Shown here piece by piece: positions 21,890 through 33,688 of a DNA stretch of 64,000 bases. The translations under genes were made by a program, and so were the position numbers. The stretch lies in the NCBI GenBank assembly GCA_029204225.1, contig CM055111.1, forward strand, positions 3,795,744 to 3,859,743. Reading direction: 5' to 3'. Below the pieces are notes generated by a model. The model was not told the origin of the DNA. It saw only the letters and a list, made by a program, of their open reading frames with translations, and did no database searches. This DNA comes from Diphasiastrum complanatum. Taxonomy: Eukaryota > Streptophyta > Lycopodiopsida > Lycopodiales > Lycopodiaceae. The stretch's first letter is position 1. Each line of letters opens with the position of its first letter.

Positions 21890-23139
21890 TTTATAAAAAT
21901 ATATACCACTATCTACAAGTTCCTTTGGACTTCTTCCTCTGTATTGCAACTTTTCAGCATCAGAGTGAATCACATCCAATATTCCTGCAAGTGATTGTGC
22001 TGCTCCCATTCACTTAAGCATGATGGATATAAATCTGAAAGAAAAAAAAATTGAATAATTTAAATTGTAATATGAAGAGCATGAATCAAAAAACACCTAT
22101 GATTGCAGTAGAGTGCATGCGTTTTAATATACTTACAGTTACATTTCCGATGATCATGAAGATTGATATCTTGTACTTTTATTTCTAAATGCATATGTAC
22201 ATGTTGTACTAAAAATTATGATATCGAGTGACCTCCGAGAGCAGTCTTAACCTCTAGAATTTTTGCTTTTCAATAAGATTTGTATGTCATTTTTGCCCTT
22301 TTCTTCTGTCGAAAATTGTCCTTTGATGATGGATGCAACAACACCCATGAAGCCTTCATATATTTTGTTGGCTTCCAGTTATCAGTGTCATCTTTCTCAT
22401 TATAAAGAATCACAGACTCAACTGTAGATCTTGGTCTCTAGGCCATTGCTATTTTCAAAGCTTGGGTGACAAAAATCTCTCTGATATGATATTTAATTTC
22501 AATTTTTTGTATGACATTTAATCTAATGTGAATGCCACACAATTACTATGCATACTATATTTTTAGTAACTGTGCATACTATATATTTTTTTAAAAACTG
22601 TAACTAGTCTGGTGAACAAATTTCATTATACTAACCAATATAGTTAAGTAGATTTAACTTGAGGTATTGACGTCGAGGCAGATCGTGTCAGGTAGGAAGA
22701 GCAAACCAATGGGATACGTCCATGCTGCCCGGACACAAATTTCAAAGTTTGTTGTAATGTATTTTTATTTCTTAGTTTATCTGAGCTACGTTATGTAGAT
22801 TTCAAATTTGTGCATTTTGATTGGGCCAGGTGATGGTTGAAACTAGAGAAAAATAATAAAAGTATTTACAAAGGGTCTTCTTTTTATTTTGGAACTCCTC
22901 TAATGCTTCGAGTTATCCCTATTCTTCCTATTCCTCTAGCCCTCGGTGGAAGAGGAGGCCCATGAGGTGGAACAACAAAGCTAGATAACCTTGTCGTATG
23001 TTTTTTATGAGTTAGTAGAAGGCCAAATATTGTTGTGACGTGAGAGAGGAGGATTTTGGATAAAGGACAATAGCTCCAACACGCGGTCATAATATGTTAT
23101 TGCAATATCACAATGACAAGTGAGTGAATGGGTTCAATC
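21890..23139. other. No supported gene
   Basis: AT-rich DNA with no recognisable domain on either strand. A short minus-strand frame at 22884-23090 has no family resemblance I can name. Confidence 0.4.
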
Positions 23140-24039
23140 ACCTTTCTCTATATGGCATGTGCCATGGCGATATGGCAGACTAGATGCTTTCAACTGAAAA
23201 AAAAATCCAAAGTGAACATAAATATGGCTTTAATAGTGTAAAAATTTCACACGTGTGTCATGGCATCACATGATATGGCCACGTGTTAAGTTTCAACATG
23301 GTCATTAGTTTAGCACATGTATCTAGATGTGTGGCCTCCTACCATCTTTTAACTCAATCGTACAGTCAACTTAGACTCACACATGTGCCATACATGTGGC
23401 ATGAACCCATTGTGCATCATCTTCTAACTTGGCCGCAATATTAGCATGTGTGTCCACATGTTTGGTTAGCATGTCAGATTTTTCAAGATTCTTCCTCCAC
23501 ATGTGTGTCCACATGTTTGGTTAGCATGTTAGATTTTTCAAGATTCTTCCTCCACGCCTAAAACAATACCCATCATATCATTCATAATTAGCAAGAATTT
23601 GATCATTCCTTTTTATATGGAGTAGTTGTATCAATCTATCAAGACTTTTCAACTTGTAACTACCTTGACTTGCCATGTTGAGAAAAATTGATCCTCCTTG
23701 ATCCTTGATAGACATATGATTATGAGCTGATCTTATGTCACCTAGCACTCACTTTAATTTTAGGAGACAAAGTTTAGAGCAAATAGATCTAGCATAATTG
23801 AATCTTTCCAAACTTGATACTAAATTACTATCATGCTAGAATTGGACAAATCTTGATAAAAAATAAATCAAAACTCAATGGACTGGAATCAGATCTAATC
23901 AAATGTATATGAATGTAGAAAAAGACTTTCCAAATTATGAAATAAGAGATCCAAATTTATCTTGAAAGGTACAACAATCTTTTGTTGAATGCTGATTCTT
24001 GTTGCTAGAAATCTTAATAATGTCTCATCAAACTGATGG

Positions 24040-24042
<3 letters not shown>
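23140..24042. other. LTR-like degraded DNA with G-box-like palindromes
   Basis: Contains TTTCACACGTGTG near 23248, CCACGTGTTAAG near 23280 and several ACATGTGT motifs, the style of the copia-D LTR, but no LTR ends could be placed. Confidence 0.4.
23445..23554. repeat. Two tandem units of 55 bp
   Basis: CATGTGTGTCCACATGTTTG begins at 23445 and 23500. Both units continue through TTAGCATGT and CAAGATTCTTCCTCCA with one difference. Confidence 0.9.

Positions 24043-24100
<58 letters not shown>
24043..24100. repeat. (AT)29 microsatellite
   Basis: Perfect AT dinucleotide run of 58 bp. Confidence 0.98.
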
Positions 24101-24103
<3 letters not shown>

Positions 24104-25555
24104 TGGTGAATTAAGAAGGATACAAGCCCATGATGCAAGTGCTTGACTCTCCAAATAAATCTTGAAGACCTTCTAATTGTTTGATTAGTTGTACATCTAA
24201 GAACAACAAAGTTTTATGATGGTATAAAATATATTACTTATATTAGAGATCAAAAGGGATGTCTATGAGAACCATGAAGTGTGAATGTATTCGACATTTC
24301 AAGCAGCCATACACCCTAAAACATCTCCCAAGACTCCCAATCCAGATAGAGCTCCAAGAACACAAAGGAAAAATATTGTAGTAGACTAAACCAACCCATC
24401 CAATCCTAGATCTCCTCTGATCTAGCCCCCGAGCACTAGGGAACCTGGCAAATCACAAAGATAAGAAATGCTTACCAATCCAACAACATAACGGTTACAA
24501 ACTCTCAATAAATCTCATGGACACAGATTTTCAAGAAATTAGATCCAAAACATACTTGATGGATCGACAAGATCTTAGCCAAATTTGGATGCACATCTAA
24601 AAATAGCTAGAAGATAGAAATCACTACTTTATGCATGTTAGAACTTAGCAATCCATAATGATCTGATCATAACCACTTAGATACAGTAATACATTTTTTT
24701 TTCTATACTACAGCAGCAGCCTATTGTCCTTCACATGTATGGAAGCAAGATCAACAATAAAATCAACATTCTACACATATAAAATGATGAGAAAAACAAT
24801 GGGTTGTCACGAATCTTTTGCAAAACTATCACGAAAACGAAGCAACCGCGATTTTCTTGCGACTCGGATGGAGTTTAGATGTGGTCACTGGACACTGGTA
24901 GCTAAATCACTCCTACAGTCCTCCAGAATGTAGTCAGATACTACTGATCTACGTTTATAAATTAATGCAGCATTCAACAAATTCAACCAATGTGCGGAAT
25001 TAAAAAACTGAATGGGAGAATCAGACACACAAATAACAACAGAAACATTTTCATTCGAAGTCATACAACATGAAAGAAGACATGTGCACAATGGCTACAA
25101 GATCATCTATTGTTTTTCTTTGATTCTTCAAGCACTGCATGCAGATCCGCGTAGTGCGTTGGCGTGAGAGAAATACAGTTCTCTCACAAATGAATGTCTC
25201 ACTTACTAGCGGACTTGTGGATCTCTATGGATCCTGATCACAGAACCCGTCTCGCACGCAGACGGACTTCTTGTCTGTATTTCATCTTGATTTCTTACTA
25301 GCATCAAACTGCTTCTTCTGTCTAGCACATCATATCTATCAAGTATCATCCAGTAAGTATATAGTCGCTCTGTGTAATCTTTTAGATTAGAGTGATTAAG
25401 CATCTACAACTAATCAGAAAATTACAAGAGTGGTGAATTAGCCACAACCTATAGTGTATCTGTTGATGTCATCCCATCAGGTCAGATATTTGTACTTCTG
25501 GGTACTTGCATGATCTTTGTTGGTACTCTTTGGAGCATGAGGGCAGAAAGTCTTT
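24101..25555. other. No gene; possible LTR/leader of an antisense copia
   Basis: No coding homology. GGCGTGAGAG near 25160 and the stretch TACAAGAGTGGTGAATTAG near 25425 recur in diverged form near 35615 and 35750, suggesting the same LTR family. Because an antisense copia RNase H end lies at 25760-26270, this may be its 3' LTR; that is inference. Confidence 0.4.
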
Positions 25556-25725
25556 TGCAATGTTTTTCGTGTCGGGTCATTGGTTTCGTCTCCTTCGTCT
25601 GACTTTCTCGTGTTCGACCGCAAAAGATTCTCGTTCGCAAATCTTTCGTGTTCGTGTCTCCTCGTCAGATATTCGTGAAACTTTCATGATTCGTGTCTCT
25701 TGACTTTCGTGTTCACGAACATTTT
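25556..25725. repeat. Cluster of TTCGTG(T) motifs
   Basis: At least six TTCGTG or TCGTGTT motifs occur in 170 bp (for example near 25566, 25607, 25645, 25651, 25672, 25690, 25706). CpG content is high for this AT-rich region. Confidence 0.7.
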
Positions 25726-25759
25726 TGTCAGGCAGAGGGCTGAAAGCTAGCAAAGCTTT

Positions 25760-26270
25760 GTAATTAAAAACGTTTTGTTTCTTCAGCTCCCTCTCATAGC
25801 ATGATAGCTTTATGATTCCGAGACTGCTCCTCTGTCTCTCAAAGAGTCCTTTGTCCAGGGCTTTGGTGAAGATGTCACCAACTATGTCTTTCGTTCCGAT
25901 GAAGGTGGTCTGCAACATCTTCTTTTCAATTTCTTGATCAAGTGATACTTGATCACAATGTGCTTCGTTCTGGAATGGAACACGTCAGGTGTATTGTAGA
26001 GGTGTTGTCCATTTGCAAGACCAGGGGCTCGTTCCTCATTTGAACCAATTCATCCAAGAACTGTCTTAGTCAGATTATCTTGCTGGGCATCTTTGCTGCT
26101 GCAACGTACTCTACTTCGTAGGATGAGTGGGCTACAACGGTCTGCTTCTTGCTGACCTAGAGAACTGCTACACCTGATGAGATGGTGCATCCTCCTGAGA
26201 CGCTTTTACAGCTGTCCTTGAGAGATGCCCAACTAGCATCGTTGTAGGAGAGTATCCTGAAACCTGCATC
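25760..26270 (-). pseudogene. Copia RNase H fragment, antisense
   Basis: Minus-strand reading begins with RILSYNDASWASLKDSCKSV and passes SGGCTISSGVAVL, KKQTVVAHSSYEVEY (family: KKQxxVSLSSxEAEY) and LRQFLDEL. It ends with KDIVGDIFTKALDKGLFERQ near 25860 and RSSLGII. Stops and shifts occur near 26010 and 26160. Confidence 0.85.
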
Positions 26271-27529
26271 ATGACAATAACACAACCCGTAGTCCCTCGT
26301 TAATTGAAGATATTGCAAAATGTATTTTGCGATCTTCCAAAGCTAGTATGTTTAATCTTAATAATCAATGATTTTGTTCAAGTTATGATCTTGATCTCTA
26401 TGATCTTAGTGATCATTGTGAGGCATGGAAATCTCGGTTTTCTACTTTTTTTGGTTCATGCAAATGAACTTTTTAGTTCCAAGATCAACATCAAGCATGG
26501 ATAAGGCATATTGAAATAGTGGCAGTTTGGTGAAATTGACAAGGGATTTCCATCAAAGAGGTCTTATCATGGTTATGGTGAAGATGTTGTTATGATGGAT
26601 TCTTTAAATGATCTTCAAATGCAAAACAAAGAATCCACACAAAAAGTTACCTCATCAACATTGGATCAACCTTGCAGTATTTCAAGTTCAAATGTTCAAG
26701 TCAATTTGATAGCTTTTTAGGAAGAGTGTGAAATTAAAAAAGCCATCCAACTTGACTATTGGGTTTGATGAAGATTTTCATCTTGCATGTAATGTTACAA
26801 CTTGTAGATATCGAAATTAGTCTTGTAGGAACTCGAGCTACATCACATGCAATTATGTCTAGTTGTCATATGTGACATGCATGTAGATTTAGATAATGAA
26901 ATGGCCAAAATTGGACTAGTAGAAACTCGAGGTACCATAAATACATAAAGTCCTAATTGTCCAAAGTGACATGCAAGACATGCAAGAGTTGGAATGAATA
27001 CATGCAAGTGAATTTGTACATTAGTAGTGTAAAATTTGTCACATGTACAAAGTAGGTAGAAATAGGTGGATATACATGCATGCAAAGTGATATATGTCAC
27101 TATTTTGATAGATTAGACTTTTAGATGTGGACAAAAGTAGTTGCATGCTAGTACTACCATGAGCTATCATCATTTCCTATAAATGTAAGTGAAAATATTC
27201 ATTATTCTTAATGATGAATCACGCATTGGAACAAATTCATGTCAATTTGGATTGTGATTTTGTAAGCTTGTAATGTGATTCTCTCTCTAACTCGAGTAGA
27301 GCCTTTTTCTCAAGTAATAAATTCTCATTGTACTTTCTCACACGTGTGGAATGTAGTTACTTTTGATTATTTGCGTTATAAATTGTGTTCTAGCCTTGGA
27401 TTCTAGTATTAAATTGTGGATTTCACGCTAAATGTGGTTCATGTGCTATCACAAAGCTTAGGGAAGGTCATTAACACATTTGTGGTTTCTTCACATGTGT
27501 GTATTGTTGGGTTTTTTACGGCTCCAACA
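26271..27529. other. No supported gene; LTR-like DNA
   Basis: AT-rich. Contains CTATAAATG near 27178 (TATA-like), CTCACACGTGTGG near 27340 and CTTCACATGTGTG near 27490, which recall copia LTRs in this window. No boundaries found. Confidence 0.35.
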
Positions 27530-27790
27530 ATTATTCAATGCGACTATCAAAGTGCTATTGCGGTATTGATCAGTCCTAGATTTCACTCTAAGAGTAGGCA
27601 CATCGAGATTAAATACCACTACATCAGGAGCAAAATACTCAACAAGGAGTTAAGTTTGAATTTTTGCAGTACATGGCAATTGATATATTTACAAAAGGGT
27701 TAAATCAAAAAGCACAAAAGAATTTTTGTGTTATCTTGAATTTGAAAATCAAGGCGTTCAAAGATCCAAACAACACAAAAAAGAAAATGG
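27530..27790 (+). pseudogene. Copia RNase H C-terminal fragment (F-type)
   Basis: Reads CDYQSAIAVL, SPRFHSKSRHIEIKYHYIRS and KILNKELSLNFC, collinear with 20028-20267, then a frame break before YLQKG. The DIFTKAL motif is damaged. Confidence 0.8.
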
Positions 27791-28233
27791 CAATTTGAAA
27801 CTAGTAAGGAGAGTCATTTGGCAAAGATGTTTTGGATCTGTTTTTGCAGGTGTATGAAGACTCAAATAAAGTTAAAAGGAGCAACAAGCAAATGTTGTTC
27901 AAATTTATTTTATTTCTTCTATTTCATGTTTGAGCTATTTCATATGAATGTGTGCAAATTGCCAAGATATGATAAAACTAGCTACATTGATTTGCATCAT
28001 TTTGATGTTAATGTTGTACTAGCATTCTTGGCTGGTTTTGCTTTATTATGTGACTCATTCATGGCCAAGTCATCAAGTGTTGATAATATATTGTGACAAG
28101 ATGGCAATGGAGGCTCATTCATGGAATTTTATGGTGAAAACATATCAAGAAAGGACAAAGGTAAAGGAGATAAGCAAGCAAATGGTTATCACTGACATTT
28201 ATTGTTTGGTTGCTGTAATTTTCTAGAGAATTT

Positions 28234-28409
28234 AAAGTTTGAAACATGGAGGATTCATATCATTTATATTCTATATGATTCTTCATGTTCTAGTTACATC
28301 TTGATGTGTAAAATTGAATTCAAAGTTTGAAACATGGAAGAATCATATCATTTATATTCTATTTGATTCTTCATGTTCTAGTTACATCTTGATGTGTAAA
28401 ATTGATGTA
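28234..28409. repeat. 88-bp tandem duplication
   Basis: AAAGTTTGAAACATGGA begins at 28234 and 28322. Both units run through TCATGTTCTAGTTACATC and GATGTGTAAAATTGA with few differences. Confidence 0.9.
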
Positions 28410-28927
28410 AGAAATAGTGAATCATCCAGAGTGAACACTATTTTTTATATCAATTATGATAACTATTTTAGAACATTAAAAAGATTATCTAAATTTAGCA
28501 TGAAAGTTATTCTAAAATTGGATCAAAGTAGTATAATTAAAACTATGCCAAAACTAGTTAAAAAGGGTGTAAAAAATTAATCAAGTTTCTTCATTTTGGT
28601 TAATTGGCAATATTAAGCAATATGCATTGTAGACTTAGAGATAAACTTTATGAAAGTTATTTTTTTGTGAGAGAGAAAGGGAGGGAGAGAAGAGTAAGTT
28701 TCTATCATTGTTGTGGATTCGTGTTAATGGATCTTAGTGTATTTGAATTACCACTTTTAAAAAGTGTGAAAAAGTTAAGAGATCAAGTTTGGACACATTC
28801 AAATTTAAATGTTAAATGCATTGAATCTAATCATATTGTTAATAGGGTTTTTGTTATGGAGAAAACCCAAAAATTCATTAACAATGCATGAACTTGCTAT
28901 AAAAGGATGTAAACTCGTGGAGCAAGA

Positions 28928-28929
<2 letters not shown>

Positions 28930-28968
<39 letters not shown>
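28930..28968. repeat. (CT)n microsatellite
   Basis: 39 bp of alternating C and T, followed at once by a larger imperfect tandem repeat. Confidence 0.95.
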
Positions 28969-28971
<3 letters not shown>

Positions 28972-29165
28972 GCATGCTTATACATGAGTTCTTTTGGATT
29001 CATCTATTTACTTCTGCACTATCTTGATAATATTCTCTCTCTCTCATTTCATGCTTATACATGAGTTTTCTTGGATTCATCTATCCAATTGTGCACTATC
29101 TTGATGAAATGCTTATACATGAGTTTTCTTAGATTCATCTATCCAATTGTGCACTATCTTGATGA
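28969..29165. repeat. Three imperfect tandem units with ATGCTTATACATGAGTT
   Basis: Units start near 28972, 29048 and 29107. Each continues to TTGGATTCATCTAT and TGCACTATCTTGAT. The last two are 59 bp apart; the first is longer because of an added CT run. Confidence 0.88.
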
Positions 29166-29489
29166 TATCTTACAATCTTGTGTAGAATGCCCATTTTTTA
29201 TTATTTTTGGATCCACATGTGAAAAGTACAATAAGGTACTATTATTGTACATTAGGATATTGTTATTGTATGGACATCAAATTCATTTTATCATATATTT
29301 GATGTTTGATCAAGTTTTTACCGAGTTTGCATATATTTCACTAAGTAGATGTTAATTTTTTTACATTGGCAATGTTGTATATTGTGTTAACTTTCTAACC
29401 AAAAATCAAAGGACACATTTTGGATCTTAATGATCTAAAATTTTTCACATGTTCTTTTAGCTGAAAAGATGGCATAGACTGACACACAG
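29166..29489. other. No supported gene
   Basis: AT-rich; nothing recognised. Confidence 0.4.
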
Positions 29490-29990
29490 TGCCCAAATGA
29501 GGTGGTGAGCACGGAAATAGCCCCTTATGGGCCTTGCAACATTGAGCATGCAAGGACCATAAGGCTCATAGGTATGAATCTAGCACCATTGTGCATGCAC
29601 TCCCGGGCACCCCGGCGGTGGCGCCAAGCAGCCACCGGGTAAGCGCCAAGCAGCCTAGGTGGGGCACCGAGTAGGCTGCAAGCATGGCGCCGGGCAACAT
29701 TGGGCATGCAAACCGAGCACTATGCACTGTGCAGGTGGCGCCAGGGACCGCCACGCCCAAGCACACCTGCACACCGCCACGCCCAAGCACACAAGTGAGG
29801 TAATGGAAAAGATTGCCTATATATTCCCTTTCAGTAGTCTCATAAAAATGCTTATGGGTTAAATTCTGGTTGCCCTGACACATGGAGTTCGAGCAGCTAA
29901 TTTTATAAAAAATAAAAAATAAAACGTGGTGCAAAATGCACTGGGGCCAAAGCCCCAAGTGCTCGTAAGATGCGAGGCCCCGCCATGGAT
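29490..29990. other. GC-rich island in AT-rich DNA
   Basis: About 29540-29790 is sharply GC-rich, with GGCGCC-like repeats and two copies of ACCGCCACGCCCAAGCACA (about 29749 and 29774). CAACATTGRGCATGCAA occurs near 29538 and 29696. Near 29942 the inverted repeat GGGGC-CAAA-GCCCC could form a hairpin. No coding homology. It may be a fragment of a GC-rich LTR. Confidence 0.55.
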
Positions 29991-31352
29991 GTCATCTACC
30001 TTGGTACAAGCCAAGGATCATATACATCACTTCACACATCCTTGGAAAAGTACATCATAGCTTTTCAGACTTTTCCTTAGCAAAAAGGAAAATAATGAAT
30101 TGACTAGTTAGTCCTGCACTAAAGACATTGAGGTACACAATCTTTGTGCTGATTTTTCTAGCTAGACTTTTAATGTTTAGGCCCAGACAGGAGGCCAGGC
30201 CATTTCAAAGAGGACTTGTGGTTGATCATGTCCTGAAGATGTCCTATATTAAGCCATTTACATTTGATTAGAGATGAAGTTTTCAATTTATTATTCACTT
30301 TAGAGGAGCAAACAATATTCCTACAACAGACTATTTTGCAAAGCATAAGAGTGAAGCTAGCTGGGAAATTTTCCTTTTCTGAACTATAACTAAACATATA
30401 CATTATTCTGGCTTTTGTAACTTGATTTAATTTGTGTGACAAACAGTAATTTGCTAAGCCTTGCAGCTAGCCTCTCTTAAGCAAGAATCTAGCTCTTTGT
30501 CAGCACACGGGGGGTCAAAATAGAAGCACCAGGCCGACAGCATTATAGCGTCCCTTGTACATCATTTTGATTCTTTGATTAGTGAAGCAATTGTTTGATC
30601 CAGTTATCCATCCGAAGGTGAAAGTGTGATTTCTCTCTGTCTCGCTTTATAGCATGAATCTCTGGAAATGTTCTAAGATGGGAATTAGAAAAAAAAGGAG
30701 AGCAAACTTACATGTACGAGATATCTCAAACTATCAAAACATCAATTGAGAAAGATGCAGGAAAACCTGCAACACATAGAGCTGCCTTATCAAGACAAAA
30801 GCATTGCATGGTTATAAATCAAACATTGACTAGGAATAAATCATCGAGGATAGCATCAATTATTGATGCACTGATGCCTCTCCCTTTCAAGAATTTGCAA
30901 CATAGATTGAGGAAGATGAAGACTTCTTCCTTCTGTAAACTACTTAATATGCAGAAAAATCCACCACAATGAAGGTTGCTGATAAAGAACCCTATTTGTG
31001 CCTTACATATACCCCAGACATTAAATTTCTAAAAACACCTGATTCTATAAATAGAGACTCTTTGCAGTCCTGTGTACCAAATTTTCTTATATTTGCTACT
31101 CAACACCTTGCAGTCCTGTTTTCTTTTGTTACTATGAAAAGAATGAAGTTTATTTCTATGCATACAAAAGATGATGCACTGATACTCTCCACGATCAGCT
31201 TGATGCAAGTTCAAGCATTTAGCAAAATAATGAGTTTTGCGGTGTTTTCAAAAAAGCCGATGTCTCAACTTGCAATACACTCTCAGCAATGGCTCTGTCA
31301 TGCACCAGAAAGGCTCAAAAGTGATGTAGAAGTCTGACCAAAATTTGTCTTT
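29991..31352. other. 3' flank of the LRX gene, no convincing gene
   Basis: Short frames exist on both strands (for example 30712-31337 plus, 30170-30442 minus) but show no domain or family resemblance. This interval should hold the LRX 3' UTR and polyadenylation region on the minus strand. Confidence 0.4.
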
Positions 31353-33623
31353 TCAATAGTATGAAGGGGGAGATACAAAAGGAGGTAACAATGGAGAAGG
31401 TGTGAGTGGAGAGGGAGGAGGATAATGTTGTTCACATGGAAGGCTTGGAGACGAAGGTGGAGGAATTGTATAAGGTGGGGGCGAGGGTTTATCAAGGGGA
31501 GGTGGGTAAGAAAGTGGAATGGGAAGTGCTGGTGGAGGAAAAGAAAAGTTTGGAGGCGGGGGGGGTTGCAAACTGGGAACAGGATGCTGAAAAGGAGAGG
31601 GAGGAGGATGGGATGCAACAGGAGATGGAGGCGGTGGTGGAAAGTAAGTGGATGGTGGTGCAGTATAGGGTGGTGGAGGAGGGCTGCCAGGGGGCTTTGG
31701 AGGAGGAGATTGGACAGTGGGTGAGGAAGGAGGAAGGGAAGAGGGTGGAGGAAACGAGGGAGGTGGAAAAGTGGGAGGGGGTGGAGAGTAGTTGGGTTGG
31801 GATGGAGGTGGAGGTGGAGCATTCAAAGGGGGTGGAGGAGGAGAATAGAAGGGAGGTGGAGGAGAGGTATATTCACAAGGTGGGTAAGAGTATTCTGGAG
31901 CTGGTGAGGCAACGTAGGGAGGAGGAGACGAAGAGAAGCTTGGAGGGGGAGGGAGCAGAGGAGGAAGAGGGGTTGATCCTGCTGGGGATTGAGGAGGTGA
32001 TTCAAATAAAGGCAGGGGCGGTGGTGGCTGGAGAAGAGGGACAGGCTTATCTGCAGACGATGGAGGTGGGGGAGATGACAGGACGAGAGGTGGAGAATGT
32101 GGGTCAGGGTGCTCCATTGGAGGTGAGGATGGATCTGGAGATGGTAACAGAGGGGGAGAAGATAGAGGGTGAGGACTTGGATGCTCCGTTGGAGATAAGG
32201 CTGGAGGAGGAGATGATGGAGATGGAGCTACAGAACCGGGAACTGGCTGTTGCGATGGAGTCAAGGGTGAGGAAGGCGATGTTAGAGGTGGTGGGTGAAA
32301 GGGAGACTGGCCAACAGCTGGAGATGGACCTGAAGAAGGAGATGATGGAGGTGATGAGGACTGGCCAGCAGTTGGAGATGGCGGTGAAGGAGAGGATGAT
32401 AGAGGTGGCGATAGAATGGGAGGGGGTGAAGACTGGCCAGCAGTTGAAGATGGAGGTGAGGAAGTGGCCGGTTGTGGAGGAGGGAATGGAGTAGGAAAGC
32501 ACGAAACTCCCTCTGAAAAAAAATCATTGCATTGATCAGGCGACCGCTGCAAAGGCTCATTAGGAATGCAGTTACCTTGATCATTAAAAGCGATTCCCTT
32601 GGATTGTAGCTTCAGGCAATCTGGGCTCTCTCCAGTGAAGAAATTGTTGGCGATCGTCAGATTGCTGAGGTTGGGTAGGTCACAGATGCCCGCAGAAACC
32701 GCTCCAGTGAGAAGATTGTCGCCCACGTCAAGATCAACCAAGCTGATCATGTTGGCTATGGACTCTGGAAGAGTTCCGCCCAGCTCATTGAAGCTGACAT
32801 CGAACACAGTCACCTGGTCTAGAAACCGAACTTCATCAGGAACGCATCCGGAGAACATATTGCCCAGCAGGATAATCTCATTCAAAGTGCGAGACATGTT
32901 GGAGATGGTAAGAGGGATCACTCCTTGAAACATGTTGTTCGCTAGAACCATCACAGACACGGGAGAGCTGCCGAGGTTAGCTGGGATCTCACACTGAAAC
33001 CGGTTGCTGTTGACAAAGATAGCATCCAGGCGTTTCTCAAACAGGTCAGGAGGTAGACTGCCACGAAAGCCATTGAATCTGATGTCCAAATACGCCAGGC
33101 TGGGAAGATCGAGCACAACTTCAGGAAACAGACCAGAGAATCTATTATTGCTTACATCGAGCTCGAATAGGAGTTTGAGATTGCTGAAGCTAGATGGAAT
33201 GCTCCCTCGGAAGTAATTAGAGTTGATATGGAAGAGCGCGAGGTGGGAAAGAAACCCCAGCTCATGAGGAAGCGTGCCGGATAGCTGAGCATGGTTGAGA
33301 TCGATGCCACTGACCACTATCTGGGTGGGATCATCAAGCGCTGGAGAACAGAAGACTCCGCGATAGCTGCATACCTCAGGACCAATCCAACTCGCTGTAG
33401 TATTGGTGGGATCGTTAGTTATGGCTTTCTTCCACGCTTGCAATGCAATGTAGGCGTCTCGGAGGTTTGGATTTGGTTCCGGAGTAGCTGCTGCTGCCTG
33501 TAGAAGATGCCGATGGCGCCTAGCCAAGGAACGTGACACTGGTGCTGCATTGCTGTGGATAGCAGTCCCCGAGAGAGCTAAGAACCACAGAGATAGCTGC
33601 AATACTGAAACACTTCTTTGCAT
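31353..33623 (-). CDS. Leucine-rich repeat extensin-like protein (LRX/PEX family)
   Basis: An intact, intronless 756-codon gene and the only clear host gene here. Residues 1-26 are a signal peptide (hydrophobic LQLSLWFLALSGTAI). A basic stretch (RSLARRHRHL) and the LRX N-terminal cap follow (LQAWKKAITNDP, then VCSYRGVFC with Cys85 and Cys92). About ten LRRs span residues 102-336, with family-typical wording (IDLNHAQLSGTLPHELG, LALFHINSNYFRG, ELDVSNNRFSG, VFDVSFNELGGTLPESI). A Cys-bearing hinge ends near residue 375. Residues 376-756 are an extensin domain with many SPPPP-type runs (SPPPPFYSPPPPP), which in this family is hydroxylated, glycosylated and anchored in the wall. Known LRX proteins bind RALF peptides and link wall state to growth; pollen forms are called PEX. 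Whether this one is pollen-type cannot be told from sequence. The ATG at 33621-33623 fits because it begins the signal peptide. Confidence 0.95.
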   Translation of the reverse strand: MQRSVSVLQLSLWFLALSGTAIHSNAAPVSRSLARRHRHLLQAAAATPEPNPNLRDAYIALQAWKKAITNDPTNTTASWIGPEVCSYRGVFCSPALDDPTQIVVSGIDLNHAQLSGTLPHELGFLSHLALFHINSNYFRGSIPSSFSNLKLLFELDVSNNRFSGLFPEVVLDLPSLAYLDIRFNGFRGSLPPDLFEKRLDAIFVNSNRFQCEIPANLGSSPVSVMVLANNMFQGVIPLTISNMSRTLNEIILLGNMFSGCVPDEVRFLDQVTVFDVSFNELGGTLPESIANMISLVDLDVGDNLLTGAVSAGICDLPNLSNLTIANNFFTGESPDCLKLQSKGIAFNDQGNCIPNEPLQRSPDQCNDFFSEGVSCFPTPFPPPQPATSSPPSSTAGQSSPPPILSPPLSSSPSPPSPTAGQSSSPPSSPSSGPSPAVGQSPFHPPPLTSPSSPLTPSQQPVPGSVAPSPSSPPPALSPTEHPSPHPLSSPPLLPSPDPSSPPMEHPDPHSPPLVLSSPPPPSSADKPVPLLQPPPPLPLFESPPQSPAGSTPLPPLLPPPPSFSSSPPPYVASPAPEYSYPPCEYTSPPPPFYSPPPPPLNAPPPPPSQPNYSPPPPTFPPPSFPPPSSLPPSSPTVQSPPPKPPGSPPPPPYTAPPSTYFPPPPPSPVASHPPPSPFQHPVPSLQPPPPPNFSFPPPALPIPLSYPPPLDKPSPPPYTIPPPSSPSLPCEQHYPPPSPLTPSPLLPPFVSPPSYY
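32280..32495 (-). repeat. Internal repeats at the start of the extensin domain
   Basis: Just after the LRR hinge, the units TAGQSSPPPILSPPLSSSPS, TAGQSSSPPSSPSSGPSP and AVGQSPFHPPPLTSPSSP repeat the [TA][AV]GQS motif followed by about 15-20 Pro/Ser-rich residues. This reflects recent tandem expansion within the coding sequence, common in extensin domains. Confidence 0.8.
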
Positions 33624-33688
33624 CTCTGAAAACTGGATACAAATCCAACGTAATCTTCAATCAGTCGTCTCTGCAATGAACAATGCAG

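Noticed and set aside
29659-29862. Frames of 60-130 codons on both strands across the GC-rich block
   Set aside because: Absence of stops follows from high GC; no family resemblance.
30712-31337. Two overlapping plus-strand frames (86 and 122 codons) resembling a small operon
   Set aside because: ATGA overlap is a bacterial habit; no domain or signal, and the region is the 3' flank of a plant gene.
31406-32494. Long plus-strand frame (362 codons) rich in Glu, Gly and Val
   Set aside because: It is the antisense shadow of the proline-rich extensin domain of the minus-strand LRX gene; Pro codons CCN read as GG-rich codons on the other strand.
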